From Thermoanaerobacterium butyriciformans (GTDB lineage: Bacteria; Bacillota; Thermoanaerobacteria; Thermoanaerobacterales; Thermoanaerobacteraceae): a stretch of 64,000 nucleotides of DNA. The notes beneath the pieces were generated by a model. The model did not search any database. It saw only the letters and a program-made list of their open reading frames with translations, and was not told the origin of the DNA. Numbering within the stretch: position 1 is the stretch's first letter; every line of letters begins with the position of its first letter. This document shows, piece by piece, positions 12,474 through 22,484 of the stretch. The position numbers and the translations under genes were made by a program. The stretch lies in contig NZ_JAGGLT010000003.1 of the NCBI RefSeq assembly GCF_017874545.1, positions 42,126 through 106,125 on the forward strand, given 5' to 3'.

Positions 12474-13901
12474 ATGGAAGATAGAGTTAAAATGGGTTTT
12501 TTGCCAACAAGGCGAAATGTTTTTAGTAAGGAAGATGCACTCAAATATAAAAGCTTAATAAGAAATAAAATTGAAAATTATAATATTGATATTGTTGATA
12601 TTGAAGATATCAACGATGAAGGATTATTATCAGATAATGGTGATGATATAAAAAAAGTAATTTATAAGTTCAAAAATGAAAACGTTGATGCGATTTTTGT
12701 TCCCCACTGCAATTTTGGCACGGAAGACGCTGTTGCCAAGGTTGCGAAAGAAATAAATAAACCAATGTTACTGTGGGGACCAAGGGATGAAGCACCACTT
12801 GATGATGGAATGCGTCTTAGAGATACTCAGTGTGGATTATTTGCAACTGGAAAGATACTGCGGAGATTCAATGTACCATTTTCTTATTTAGTAAATAGTT
12901 ATTTGGATGATTTATCTTTTGATAGAGGATTTAAGAATTTTATTTCTGTAGCAAATGTTGTGAAGAAATTTAATAGCCTTAAAATATTGCAAATTTCAAC
13001 AAGACCAGAAGGCTTTTGGACGATGATTTACAATGAGGGTGAATTATTAGAACGTTTTGGCATTCAAATTACCCCTATTACTTTAAAAGATGTTGAACAG
13101 AAGACTTTGTCTGTTGAGAAGGAAGATGGTACCGAATTAAAAACGACAATAGACTTTATAAAATCGAAATTTGATTGCACTGAAGTAAGTGATTCAGATG
13201 TTAAAAGGGTAGCAGCTTTTAAAGTTGCATTAAATAGATTAATAAAAGAAAAAGGTTGTTCTGCAGTTGCTATACAGTGTTGGACTGCATTACAGGTAAG
13301 TTTAGGAATCATGCCTTGTTTAGTAAATGGATTATTAACGGATGAAGGTATTCCTGTCACATGCGAAACGGATGTTCATGGAGCAATAAGTGCAGTCATA
13401 GCTCAGGCTGCATCAATGGATTCTGCAGTTCCGTTTTTTGCAGATCTTACAATAAGACATCCGGAAAATGAAAATGGAGAGCTGTTATTTCATTGTGGAA
13501 ATTTCCCTCCATCTCTGTGTTCCAATGATGATAAACCTAAATTTAAACACCATTTCTTATTTGAATCACATGCACCTGGTACGGCTGAATTCGAAATCAA
13601 AGGTGGAGATATCTCCATAGTAAGATTTGATGGTGATCATGGAGAATATTCTTTGCTTTTAGGGAAAGCTAAAGGAATTAAAGGACCGTATACCAGAGGT
13701 ACATACCTATGGGTTGAAGTAAATGATTGGCCAATGTGGGAAGAAAAATTAGTTAAGGGACCTTATGTTCATCACTGCGTAGGAATACATCATGACGTCA
13801 TTCCAGTTTTATATGAAGCATGTAATTTTATTCCTGGTTTGAGGCCAGATCCTGTCGATCCATCTGAACAAGAAATTAAAGAATTTTTAAGAGGAAGATA
13901 A
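12474..13901 (+). CDS. L-fucose/L-arabinose isomerase-family sugar isomerase
   Basis: 475 residues, resembling the FucI-like group of metal-dependent ketol isomerases. ACGT-type motifs near the C-terminal half include TCETDVHGA, whose Glu and Asp would bind the metal, and the His-rich PYVHHCVGIHHD. FGTEDAVAKVAKE and LLWGPRD in the N-terminal half are also characteristic. ATG 12474 is preferred because GAAGGAGGAT lies 6-14 bp before it; an in-frame ATG at 12441 has no site. It begins an operon with a split transketolase, an FGGY kinase and a ribose-type ABC importer. An aldopentose or branched aldose substrate is therefore more likely than fucose; L-rhamnose has its own RhaA at 26422. The true sugar is not readable from sequence. 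Confidence 0.72.
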   Translation: MEDRVKMGFLPTRRNVFSKEDALKYKSLIRNKIENYNIDIVDIEDINDEGLLSDNGDDIKKVIYKFKNENVDAIFVPHCNFGTEDAVAKVAKEINKPMLLWGPRDEAPLDDGMRLRDTQCGLFATGKILRRFNVPFSYLVNSYLDDLSFDRGFKNFISVANVVKKFNSLKILQISTRPEGFWTMIYNEGELLERFGIQITPITLKDVEQKTLSVEKEDGTELKTTIDFIKSKFDCTEVSDSDVKRVAAFKVALNRLIKEKGCSAVAIQCWTALQVSLGIMPCLVNGLLTDEGIPVTCETDVHGAISAVIAQAASMDSAVPFFADLTIRHPENENGELLFHCGNFPPSLCSNDDKPKFKHHFLFESHAPGTAEFEIKGGDISIVRFDGDHGEYSLLLGKAKGIKGPYTRGTYLWVEVNDWPMWEEKLVKGPYVHHCVGIHHDVIPVLYEACNFIPGLRPDPVDPSEQEIKEFLRGR

Positions 13902-14024
13902 TAATATAGTAGATAGTTTCGAAATTTTGTGAATTTATAAATTTAAAAACCGTCTAATACAAATAAAGAACGTCTGTAAAGATAAATTTCAAATTTATAT
14001 TGTTTTACTTTTGAGGTGATATAA

Positions 14025-14876
14025 TTGAATGATGTTTTAGATCTAAAGATAAAAGCTACACAAATTCGACTTGATTTAATTAATATGATTTATGAATCTA
14101 AATCTGGACATATTGGTGGTTCACTTTCGTCTGCAGATATACTTACAGTATTGTACTATAATGTAATGAATATAGATCCTAATAATCCAAATTGGGAAGA
14201 AAGAGATAGATTCATTTTAAGTAAGGGACATTCAGTAGAGGCGTATTATAGTGTTCTTGCCGATAAAGGATATTTTCCAAAGGAAGAATTAAAGACGTAT
14301 TGCAAATTTGGCACAAGGCTTATTGGACATCCAAATAATAAAATACCGGGTATAGAAATGAACACGGGAGCACTTGGACATGGATTGTCTATAGCAGTTG
14401 GTATGGCGTTAGGTGCAAAAATGGATAATAAATCTTTCCGTGTGTTTACTCTTATGGGAGATGGAGAACTTGCTGAAGGTTCCAATTGGGAGGCTGCTAT
14501 GGCTGCATCTCACTATAAATTAAATAATCTTATAGGAATTGTTGATAGGAATAAACTTCAAATTAGTGGAAATACAGAAGAAGTAATGTCTCTTGAACCA
14601 CTGGAAGATAAATGGAAAAGCTTTGGTTGGGATGTATTAACTACTGATGGCAATGATATTGAAAAACTTATAGATACTTTTAATGCGGCTATAGCATCTG
14701 CTAATGATAAGCCTAAACTCATATTAGCTTATACAACAAAAGGCAAAGGAGTAAAATTTATAGAAAATAAAGCAAATTGGCACCACCGAGTTCCTACTGA
14801 AGAAGAATATAAAGCTGCAATTTCTGAGTTGCAAGAGCTAATGGAGGTATATTTGAATGAACAAAATATCAAATAA
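14025..14876 (+). CDS. Transketolase-family N-terminal (thiamine-diphosphate) subunit
   Basis: 283 residues, equal to the first third of a full transketolase. It holds the thiamine-diphosphate site: GHSVEAYYSVLADKG, GALGHGLSIAVGMALGAK and the metal/cofactor motif GDGELAEGSNWEA ending in DRNKLQ. The start is TTG 14025 directly after GAGGTGAT; there is no ATG in frame nearby. It needs the C-terminal subunit encoded next, which starts 20 bp before this gene ends, indicating translational coupling. Split transketolases occur in many anaerobes, and in D-apiose catabolism a two-subunit enzyme works on apulose 4-phosphate. Placement between isomerase and kinase favours a sugar-specific role over the general pentose-phosphate pathway. 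Confidence 0.85.
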   Translation: MNDVLDLKIKATQIRLDLINMIYESKSGHIGGSLSSADILTVLYYNVMNIDPNNPNWEERDRFILSKGHSVEAYYSVLADKGYFPKEELKTYCKFGTRLIGHPNNKIPGIEMNTGALGHGLSIAVGMALGAKMDNKSFRVFTLMGDGELAEGSNWEAAMAASHYKLNNLIGIVDRNKLQISGNTEEVMSLEPLEDKWKSFGWDVLTTDGNDIEKLIDTFNAAIASANDKPKLILAYTTKGKGVKFIENKANWHHRVPTEEEYKAAISELQELMEVYLNEQNIK

Positions 14877-15789
14877 AGAAGTTATTAGTGATGTATTATC
14901 TAGAGTAGCAGGGGTTGATAAGGATATCATTGTATTAGCTAGTGATTCAAGAGGTTCTGCCTCTATGACTAGCTTTGCTGAGAAATATCCACAGCAATTT
15001 GTAGAAGTAGGAATTGCGGAGCAGAATTTGGTAGGTATAGCTGCAGGATTAGCATCAGTAGGTAAGAAACCATTTATAACTTCGCCTGCATGCTTTTTGA
15101 CAATGAGAAGTATAGAGCAGGTAAAACTTGATGTAGCTTATTCCCAAATGAATGTAAAAATTGTAGGTATAAGTGGTGGAGTAAGTTATGGGGCATTAGG
15201 TATGTCACATCATTCTCTACAGGATATAGCTGTAATGAGAGCTATACCAGGTATTAGTATTATTATACCTGCTGATAGATATGAAACTGAGAAAATGATG
15301 TCAAGTTTATTAGATTATGAAGGACCTGTTTATGTAAGGGTAGGCAGAAACCCAGTAGAAGATGTTTACAGTGATTTAAATTATAATTATGAAATCGGGA
15401 AAGCAATTGTTATGAGACAGGGGAATGACATAACGATAATTGCAACAGGAGAAACAGTAAAAATAGCAGTTGATGCATCTGACAAATTAAAAGAAGAAGG
15501 TATAGGTTGTCGGGTTTTAAACATGCATACTATTAAACCTCTTGATGAAGAAGCTATTATAAAAGCAGCACATGAAACTGGTCGCATTATCACAATAGAG
15601 GAACATAGCATATTTGGTGGGTTAGGTGCTGCTGTAGCTGAAGTAGTAGTACAAAATAAACCAGTGCCAATGAAGATATTAGGCATACCAGATGAACCAG
15701 CCATAGCAGGAAATAGCAAACAAATTTTCGATTATTATGGTTTATCAGTATCAAATTTATACAATGTTTCAATGTCATTACTTAAATAG
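14857..15789 (+). CDS. Transketolase-family C-terminal subunit
   Basis: 310 residues: the pyrimidine-binding and C-terminal regulatory domains of a split transketolase. FVEVGIAEQNLVGIAAGLAS contains the conserved Glu that activates thiamine diphosphate. GALGMSHHSLQDIAVMRAIPG and the later NMHTIKPLDEEAI are typical of the central and last domains. The ATG at 14857 overlaps the N-terminal subunit gene by 20 bp, with GGAGG at 14844 as ribosome site. The two chains should form one heterotetrameric enzyme in the cytoplasm. The next gene, the FGGY kinase, begins 12 bp after this stop. Confidence 0.85.
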   Translation: MNKISNKEVISDVLSRVAGVDKDIIVLASDSRGSASMTSFAEKYPQQFVEVGIAEQNLVGIAAGLASVGKKPFITSPACFLTMRSIEQVKLDVAYSQMNVKIVGISGGVSYGALGMSHHSLQDIAVMRAIPGISIIIPADRYETEKMMSSLLDYEGPVYVRVGRNPVEDVYSDLNYNYEIGKAIVMRQGNDITIIATGETVKIAVDASDKLKEEGIGCRVLNMHTIKPLDEEAIIKAAHETGRIITIEEHSIFGGLGAAVAEVVVQNKPVPMKILGIPDEPAIAGNSKQIFDYYGLSVSNLYNVSMSLLK

Positions 15790-15801
15790 GAAGTGATACG
15801 T

Positions 15802-17292
15802 ATGACTGATAGTTGTATTATTGCTATAGATCAAAGTACATCGGGGACAAAAGCTATGGTTGTCGATAAATATGGTAAAGTAATAGCGAGAAGTAATAAA
15901 GAACATAAACAGTATTATCCTAATCCTGGATGGGTAGAACAAGATCCGTTAGAAATATATAACAATGTAAAGATAGTAATAAGAGATGTAATAAATAAAT
16001 TAAACTTACCATCGTCTTATATAAAAGCGATATCTATTACAAATCAAAGAGAGACAGTTGTTGTATGGGATAAAGAAACAGGAAAACCTATTTATAATGC
16101 TATAGTATGGCAGTGTAGAAGAACTTCTGATATGTGTATTTGGTTCAAAAAACAGGGTGTTGAAAAATTAATAAAAAGTAAAACAGGACTGCTTTTAAAT
16201 CCGTATTTTTCAGCCACAAAAGTGAAATGGATATTAGATAATGTTGAAGGAGTTAGAGAAAAAGCAAATAGAGGTAAATTGCTGCTTGGTACAATAGATA
16301 CTTGGCTTTTGTGGAATTTTACGAATGGAAAAGTACACTCAACTGATTATACAAATGCTAGTAGGACACTACTTTTTAATATAAAAACTCTTGAATGGGA
16401 TGAAGAACTATTAAAAATATTTGATATACCTTTAAACATGTTGCCAAAAGTAATATCATCTAATGATGTATTTGGTTATACAAATTGCGATGGAATACTC
16501 AATGAGGAAGTACCGATAACAGGAATAATTGGTGACTCACAAGGAGCGCTTTTTGGTCAGAATTGCTTTGAAGCAGGTATGATAAAAGCTACATATGGCA
16601 CTGGATCTTCAATCATGATGAATGTAGGCCAAAATTTCATAAATGCGGAAAGGGGGTTGGTAACATCTATTGCTTGGGGAATAAACAAAAACGTAGAGTA
16701 CGTACTTGAAGGTATCATCAACAGTACTGGCGATACTCTTAAATGGTTAAAAGACAATTTAGGACTCTTTAAAGATTACAATGAACTAGAAAAATTAATT
16801 TCTAATTTAAAAAGTAATGAAGGCGTTTACCTAATTCCTGCTTTTTCAGGACTTGGAATTCCATATTGGAATATGGGTGCAAAAGCAGCTATAGTTGGCA
16901 TGACCAGAGGCGTAAAAAAAGAACATATAGTTAGAGCTGCATTAGAATCGATAGCATATCAAATTAAAGATGCCATTGATATAATGGAAGAAGAATCGGG
17001 AATAGCCCCTAAAGAATTAAGAGTAGATGGAGGTGCAACAAGTAATAAATTTTTAATGCAATTTCAAGCAGATTTGCTGAATATTAATGTCGTTAAAACG
17101 GAAAATGAAGATTTATCTGCGTTAGGCTCAGCATATATGGCTGGACTTGGCATAAATTTATGGGGTAGTAAGGATGAAATTATAAAGCTAAGAGGAAATG
17201 AATATGTTTATTCACCCAATTTAAATGTAAAAGAAGAAATGGATAGGCTTTATAGCGGTTGGAAAAACGCCGTAAAAATGGTATTGACATGA
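15802..17292 (+). CDS. FGGY-family carbohydrate kinase, glycerol-kinase-like
   Basis: 496 residues with the two FGGY domains. The N-terminal phosphate loop is DQSTSGTKAMVVD, and SITNQRETVVVWDKETGKP, IDTWLLWN and DYTNASRTLLFNI are all close to glycerol kinase. The catalytic Asp is in GIIGDSQGALFGQ and the ATP-site motif is DGGATSNKFLMQFQAD. Sequence style alone would give GlpK. The operon (isomerase, split transketolase, pentose-type importer) argues instead for a ketopentose or apulose kinase making the phosphate that the transketolase uses. ATG 15802 is chosen because AGGAAGTGAT lies just upstream; the in-frame GTG at 15793 is inside that site. Confidence 0.75.
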   Translation: MTDSCIIAIDQSTSGTKAMVVDKYGKVIARSNKEHKQYYPNPGWVEQDPLEIYNNVKIVIRDVINKLNLPSSYIKAISITNQRETVVVWDKETGKPIYNAIVWQCRRTSDMCIWFKKQGVEKLIKSKTGLLLNPYFSATKVKWILDNVEGVREKANRGKLLLGTIDTWLLWNFTNGKVHSTDYTNASRTLLFNIKTLEWDEELLKIFDIPLNMLPKVISSNDVFGYTNCDGILNEEVPITGIIGDSQGALFGQNCFEAGMIKATYGTGSSIMMNVGQNFINAERGLVTSIAWGINKNVEYVLEGIINSTGDTLKWLKDNLGLFKDYNELEKLISNLKSNEGVYLIPAFSGLGIPYWNMGAKAAIVGMTRGVKKEHIVRAALESIAYQIKDAIDIMEEESGIAPKELRVDGGATSNKFLMQFQADLLNINVVKTENEDLSALGSAYMAGLGINLWGSKDEIIKLRGNEYVYSPNLNVKEEMDRLYSGWKNAVKMVLT

Positions 17293-17396
17293 GATTTTGT
17301 AAATCAATTTTACTGTTTAAAACTTGTTTTCATAAGGGAAACCCATGATTAAGCTTTATATAATTCGATTAAGTGTGGGTGTACCTTAGAAATATA

Positions 17397-17427
17397 TGCG
17401 AAACAAAATAATTTGCGCTGTTTCGCA
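17397..17427. promoter_or_regulatory. Perfect inverted repeat upstream of the binding-protein gene
   Basis: TGCGAAACA (17397-17405) and TGTTTCGCA (17419-17427), 9-bp arms around 13 bp. It is in the 172-bp gap between the kinase and binding-protein genes and has no T tract. It could be an operator or an RNA stem that protects the downstream message. A weaker ACCCA...TGGGT pairing (about 17341-17380) precedes it. Confidence 0.5.
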
Positions 17428-17437
17428 AATAATTTAA

Positions 17438-18487
<1,050 letters not shown>

Positions 18488-18557
18488 TTATGATTTATAT
18501 AAATTGTATAACTAATTGTTAATTATCAAAATAAAAACAAATAAATAAATTAAATAA

Positions 18558-18690
18558 TAAAGCATGTGGATAACCAGAAATTCACGTTAATAAATCTTTG
18601 TAAGTAATTCTAAAAATAAAGATTTTATTTGTAGAAGTTTATCTAATAAAAAAGTTAAGGATGTTTTTCCTGGTTTTTCCACGTGCTTTA
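18558..18690. repeat. 133-bp element with ~21-bp terminal inverted repeats (MITE-like or RNA stem)
   Basis: The left end TAAAGCATGTGGATAACCAG (18558-18577) matches the reverse complement of the right end CTGGTTTTTCCACGTGCTTTA (18670-18690), except for one base and a short A-run difference. The interior is AT-rich and non-coding. It lies in the gap between the binding-protein gene and the DUF2291 gene. It could be a miniature inverted-repeat element (a TA duplication is possible but not clear) or a long-range RNA stem that reduces transcription beyond the binding-protein gene. Confidence 0.5.
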
Positions 18691-18841
18691 TAGAGTTTAT
18701 AAAAATTTATAATTAGTATGTAATATACAGATTTTAATCTTCTAATTGTTGAAATTAATTATAAGTTGTTATTTTGAAATATTAAAAACTTAGTTAATAT
18801 TAAATAACTATATTATATGTAAATATTATGGAGGCTAAGTT

Positions 18842-19504
18842 ATGAATAAGAAAATCAGTATTTTTGTGATGGTACTATTAAGTTTTACGATTTTTATGAC
18901 AGGATGTAAGTTATTAACTGTTGTACCATTATCTAAAGACAATAATAGTACAACTGCAAATCGATTTAATAGAAGTAATTTTGATGCAAATGCTTATGTT
19001 AATAAAGTTTGGGACTCTAAAGCAATACCCTATTTTGAGGAAAAAGCTGTTGATCTTTCAGAATTACTTAAAAGTGTAAATGGTAGTTTTTCTGAGGCAG
19101 GAAAAAAATACGGCTTAACGAATGCTTCTTCTGTAGGCAGTTATGATTTTGTGGTCAAAGGGAAAGTCAAGGTAGTTAAAGTTAATGCTCAGTTAAGGGC
19201 TAGAACTTTGGAATGTGCATTACCTGGATACAATGGTAATATAAAAATCACTTTGCAAATAGGTCCTGTTTTTACGAGTTCTGCTATTAGGGACAGCCTT
19301 TCATTTGTAAAATTTGAAGATTTTCAGAATCAAGTTATTTTTGATTCTGTTTCTGATGCTTTTAATAAGCACGTTTATGATAATGTTATTAGTAAAATAG
19401 ATGTAAACACATTAGTAGGTAAAAATCTGACATTTATAGGTGCGTTTACTGGCGATGATCCTTCGAATATTTCTATAATACCTGTAGAATTAAAGATTGA
19501 TTAG
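18842..19504 (+). CDS. DUF2291 lipoprotein of a sugar ABC operon
   Basis: 220 residues with a lipoprotein signal (hydrophobic MNKKISIFVMVLLSFTIF, lipobox MTGC) and a soluble domain. I place it in DUF2291 from NAYVNKVWDSKAIPYFEEKAV near residue 50, VGSYDFVVKGKVKVVKVN, the IGPVFTSSAIRDSLSFVKFEDF region and the ending IIPVELKID. Members of this family sit beside ribose-type ABC genes in many bacteria, but their function is not established. It lies between the sugar-binding protein and the ATPase (17 bp before it), so a role at the outer face of the same importer is likely. Ribosome site GGAGG. Confidence 0.65.
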   Translation: MNKKISIFVMVLLSFTIFMTGCKLLTVVPLSKDNNSTTANRFNRSNFDANAYVNKVWDSKAIPYFEEKAVDLSELLKSVNGSFSEAGKKYGLTNASSVGSYDFVVKGKVKVVKVNAQLRARTLECALPGYNGNIKITLQIGPVFTSSAIRDSLSFVKFEDFQNQVIFDSVSDAFNKHVYDNVISKIDVNTLVGKNLTFIGAFTGDDPSNISIIPVELKID

Positions 19505-19521
19505 CTAAAGGGGAATAAAAA

Positions 19522-21072
19522 ATGGAAGAAAATCTTAATATTAAGGAAAGTAATAATGTATGTTTATTAGCTAAAAATATAGTCAAAATTTTTCCTGGTA
19601 CAAAGGCTTTAGATAATGTTACTTTTAAAGTGTATAAAGGAAAAGTAAATGCACTAATAGGAGAGAATGGTGCTGGTAAATCAACACTTATGAAAATATT
19701 AGCAGGAATCGAACGTCCAACAGAAGGAAAGTTGTTTCTTGATAATAAAGAGATAGAATTAAGAAGCCCAATTGATGCTGAAAAAAATGGAATAGGAATG
19801 ATTCATCAAGAAATAAATTTTTTTCCAGATTTAACTATAGAACAAAATATGTTTATGGGAGTTGAGGAGAAAAAAAATAGTATTTTGGTAAATAGAAAAA
19901 CGCAAAAGGAAAAATGTAATAAGATTTTGGCTGAGCTTGGACATCCTTTTGATGTTGAAAAAAAGATGGGTGAGCTTAGTGTTGGTCAGCAACAAATTGT
20001 AGAAATAGCTCGACATTTGCTTCAACCTAATTTGAAAATTCTTATAATGGACGAGCCGACGTCTTCTTTAACTGTAGCTGAAGTTTCTATATTATTTAAA
20101 TTAATAAATAGACTTAAAGAAAGAGGTATTTCAATAATTTATATTTCGCATCGTCTAGAGGAAATTATGGAAATCTCTGATTATATTACGGTTTTACGTG
20201 ATGGGGAAAAAGTTGCAGAAGATTTAACGAAAAATGTAAATATTTCATGGATTATTAGCAATATGGTTGGTTCAGAAAAGCAATATAAGAAGAGGGAGAA
20301 AAATTTTGATATTAAGACTGAAAATATTTTAGAAGTTGAAAATCTCTCACTTAAGAAAAACAATAATAATTTCGTTTTGAAAGATATATCGTTAAAATTA
20401 AAAAGAGGTGAAATACTTGGCATTTATGGACTGTTAGGTTCTGGAAGAACAGAGCTTTTAGAATGTATAATGGGGGTGAATACTAAATTTACAGGTAGTA
20501 TAAAGTTAGAAGGAAAATTTATAAAAATTAAAAATATCGCACAGCAAATAAAAAATGGCTTTGCAATGGTTCCTGAAGACAGACAAAAAGATGGTTTAAT
20601 TCAGACGTTGAATATAGCAAAAAATATATCATTATCTAGTCTAAATAGATTTTCAAAATTTGGAATTTTGAGGAATAAAGAAGAAGATTTGAATATTGAT
20701 AAAATGATAAATAGTCTAAGAATAAAATTGGCAGATAAAAGTTTACCAATATTATCTTTATCAGGTGGTAATCAGCAAAAAGTCATAATAGGTAAAGACT
20801 TACTAACAATGCCAAAAGTATTGCTACTAGATGAGCCTACTAGAGGTATTGATGTAGCTGCAAAGAGTGACGTCTATGAAATTATAGATAACCTTGCTAA
20901 GGAAGGCATATCAATTATTGTTGTCTCTTCAGAATTAGAAGAAATTTTAAATATTTCAGATCGAGTAGTAGTGTTTTCAAATGGCAGATTAACTGGTGAA
21001 TTTGTTGGAAATGAGATTACAAAAGAAGCACTTGTGGAGGCTTCGTATAAAGGTTTAGTTAATGTTAATTAA
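19522..21072 (+). CDS. rbsA: Ribose-type ABC transporter ATPase (two ABC domains)
   Basis: 516 residues with two tandem nucleotide-binding domains that drive sugar import with the RbsC-like permease. Domain 1 has Walker A GENGAGKST, signature LSVGQQQ and Walker B ILIMDEPTSSL. Domain 2 has the degenerate Walker A GLLGSGRTE normal for RbsA, signature LSGGNQQKV, and Walker B VLLLDEPTRGID. Length and order match the RbsA/MglA/XylG group. It begins 17 bp after the DUF2291 gene, and its end overlaps the long open frame of the permease gene. Confidence 0.9.
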   Translation: MEENLNIKESNNVCLLAKNIVKIFPGTKALDNVTFKVYKGKVNALIGENGAGKSTLMKILAGIERPTEGKLFLDNKEIELRSPIDAEKNGIGMIHQEINFFPDLTIEQNMFMGVEEKKNSILVNRKTQKEKCNKILAELGHPFDVEKKMGELSVGQQQIVEIARHLLQPNLKILIMDEPTSSLTVAEVSILFKLINRLKERGISIIYISHRLEEIMEISDYITVLRDGEKVAEDLTKNVNISWIISNMVGSEKQYKKREKNFDIKTENILEVENLSLKKNNNNFVLKDISLKLKRGEILGIYGLLGSGRTELLECIMGVNTKFTGSIKLEGKFIKIKNIAQQIKNGFAMVPEDRQKDGLIQTLNIAKNISLSSLNRFSKFGILRNKEEDLNIDKMINSLRIKLADKSLPILSLSGGNQQKVIIGKDLLTMPKVLLLDEPTRGIDVAAKSDVYEIIDNLAKEGISIIVVSSELEEILNISDRVVVFSNGRLTGEFVGNEITKEALVEASYKGLVNVN

Positions 21073-21097
21073 TTATATGCAAAGGAGTATGGGAAAT

Positions 21098-22162
21098 ATG
21101 GAAAAGATTGCTAATCCTAAACAAAAAGAAAAAAAGAAGAACAGTTTGTCAATTGGGATGTTATTACTTAAAGTTCGAACATTTGTAGTATTAGCTATTC
21201 TTTTAATAGTATTCAGTTTTATTGCACCGAATTTTACAAATAAAGAGAGCATAATTCTTATTATTAAGCATGTTGCATTGTATGGTTTGTTGGGCATAGG
21301 AATGACATTGGTAATTATTACTGGAGGTATTGATCTTTCTGTTGGTTCTATAGTTGGCCTTTCTGCGATGATTTCAGGTGGGCTTATATATGAGGGTTTA
21401 GCATTACCTATTTTTGGTGTTAAAATATATTTTAATGTTCCGATAATTATAATACTGACATTGATTAGTGGTGTAATAATTGGGCTGATAAATGGTATTG
21501 TCATAACAAAATTTAAAGTTACACCTTTTATCACTACTCTTGGCATGCTTTATATTGCAAGAGGTCTTGCTCTTTTGAGATCTAACGGTGCTACTTTTCC
21601 TGATCTTACTGGAAAAGCTGAGCTTGGAAATACCGGGTTTCAATTTCTCGGTCAAGGTACGATATTGGGAATTCCAGTAGCAATATGGATTTTTGCTATA
21701 ATTAGTTTAATTGCAGCATTTTTATTAAAGAAGACACCATTAGGTTGGCATATATATGCAACAGGAGGAAATGAAAATGCTGCAAAATTATCTGGTATTT
21801 TGACTGATAGAGTGAAATTATTTGTTTATGCATTTTCTGGGCTATGTGCTGCGTTTGTTGGATTAATTGCGGCATCGCAGCTTACTGCAGCTCAACCTGC
21901 TACAGGTGAGTCGTGGGAATTAAGTGCAATTGCTGCATCAGTACTTGGCGGCACATCTATGATGGGTGGAGTTGGTACAATTGGAGGTGCAGTTATTGGT
22001 GCTTTAATTATTGGTGTTATAAATGATGGTATGGTAATGAGTGGTGTTTCTGAATTTTGGCAACAAGTAATAAGAGGTTCGGTTATTATCATAGCGGTAA
22101 TTGTGGATCAGGTGCAAAGAAATATGGAAGCTAAGATGGCACTTGAGCAAAAAAATGCATAA
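21098..22162 (+). CDS. rbsC: Ribose-type ABC transporter permease
   Basis: 354 residues with about eight to ten membrane segments after a Lys-rich cytoplasmic start (KQKEKKK). Motifs of the RbsC family are present: GMTLVIITGGIDLSVGSIVG, TPFITTLGMLYIARGLAL, NENAAKLSGI and the C-terminal LGGTSMMGGVGTIGGAVIGA. ATG 21098 is chosen because AAAGGAG (21081-21086) lies 11 bp before it. In-frame ATGs at 21062 and 21089 have no site or are too close to it. It is the last gene before a 66-nt hairpin that separates it from ribokinase. Confidence 0.88.
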   Translation: MEKIANPKQKEKKKNSLSIGMLLLKVRTFVVLAILLIVFSFIAPNFTNKESIILIIKHVALYGLLGIGMTLVIITGGIDLSVGSIVGLSAMISGGLIYEGLALPIFGVKIYFNVPIIIILTLISGVIIGLINGIVITKFKVTPFITTLGMLYIARGLALLRSNGATFPDLTGKAELGNTGFQFLGQGTILGIPVAIWIFAIISLIAAFLLKKTPLGWHIYATGGNENAAKLSGILTDRVKLFVYAFSGLCAAFVGLIAASQLTAAQPATGESWELSAIAASVLGGTSMMGGVGTIGGAVIGALIIGVINDGMVMSGVSEFWQQVIRGSVIIIAVIVDQVQRNMEAKMALEQKNA

Positions 22163-22272
22163 TATGCAATCAAGAATTGATAAGCTTTGGATAGACTTTC
22201 AAATATTTGTGGTTGGATTTAAATAAAAATGTTAGATTATGAGATGCGGGTTTTAATTTAATTAAAATAAAG

Positions 22273-22338
22273 TGAGACATAAGCTTATTTATTGTATTGC
22301 TAATAATTTTATAGCAATCAATAAAAAGCAATGTCTCA
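22273..22338 (+). terminator. Long stepped hairpin between RbsC and RbsK genes
   Basis: TGAGACAT (22273-22280) pairs with ATGTCTCA (22331-22338). Inside, AGCTTATT/AATAAAAAGC-type and TATTG/CAATA pairings lead to TTGCTA/TAGCAA around an AT loop, giving one nearly continuous hairpin. It is followed by TTATATATT rather than a pure T run, so it may end or attenuate the transcript. About 110 bp before it and 145 bp after it are otherwise featureless. Confidence 0.6.
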
Positions 22339-22484
22339 TTATATATTGTAATCTGCTGTATCAATATATTAATAATTATTTTTGTAAGCAAATTCTGAAG
22401 AAAAACTAAGCTAAAAACGCAAAGTTAAAAATAAGTTTTCTTAATAACTATAGAATAGATTTCATGTGGAGATGAATCAATATT

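Noticed and set aside
15802..17292. Plain glycerol kinase (GlpK) with a role in glycerol catabolism
   Set aside because: Sequence is GlpK-like, but there is no glycerol facilitator or glycerol-3-phosphate dehydrogenase nearby, and the operon is for pentose-type sugar metabolism.
21073..21546. 157-residue minus-strand ORF inside the permease gene
   Set aside because: Hydrophobic antisense of membrane segments (Ile/Pro-rich), a typical shadow.
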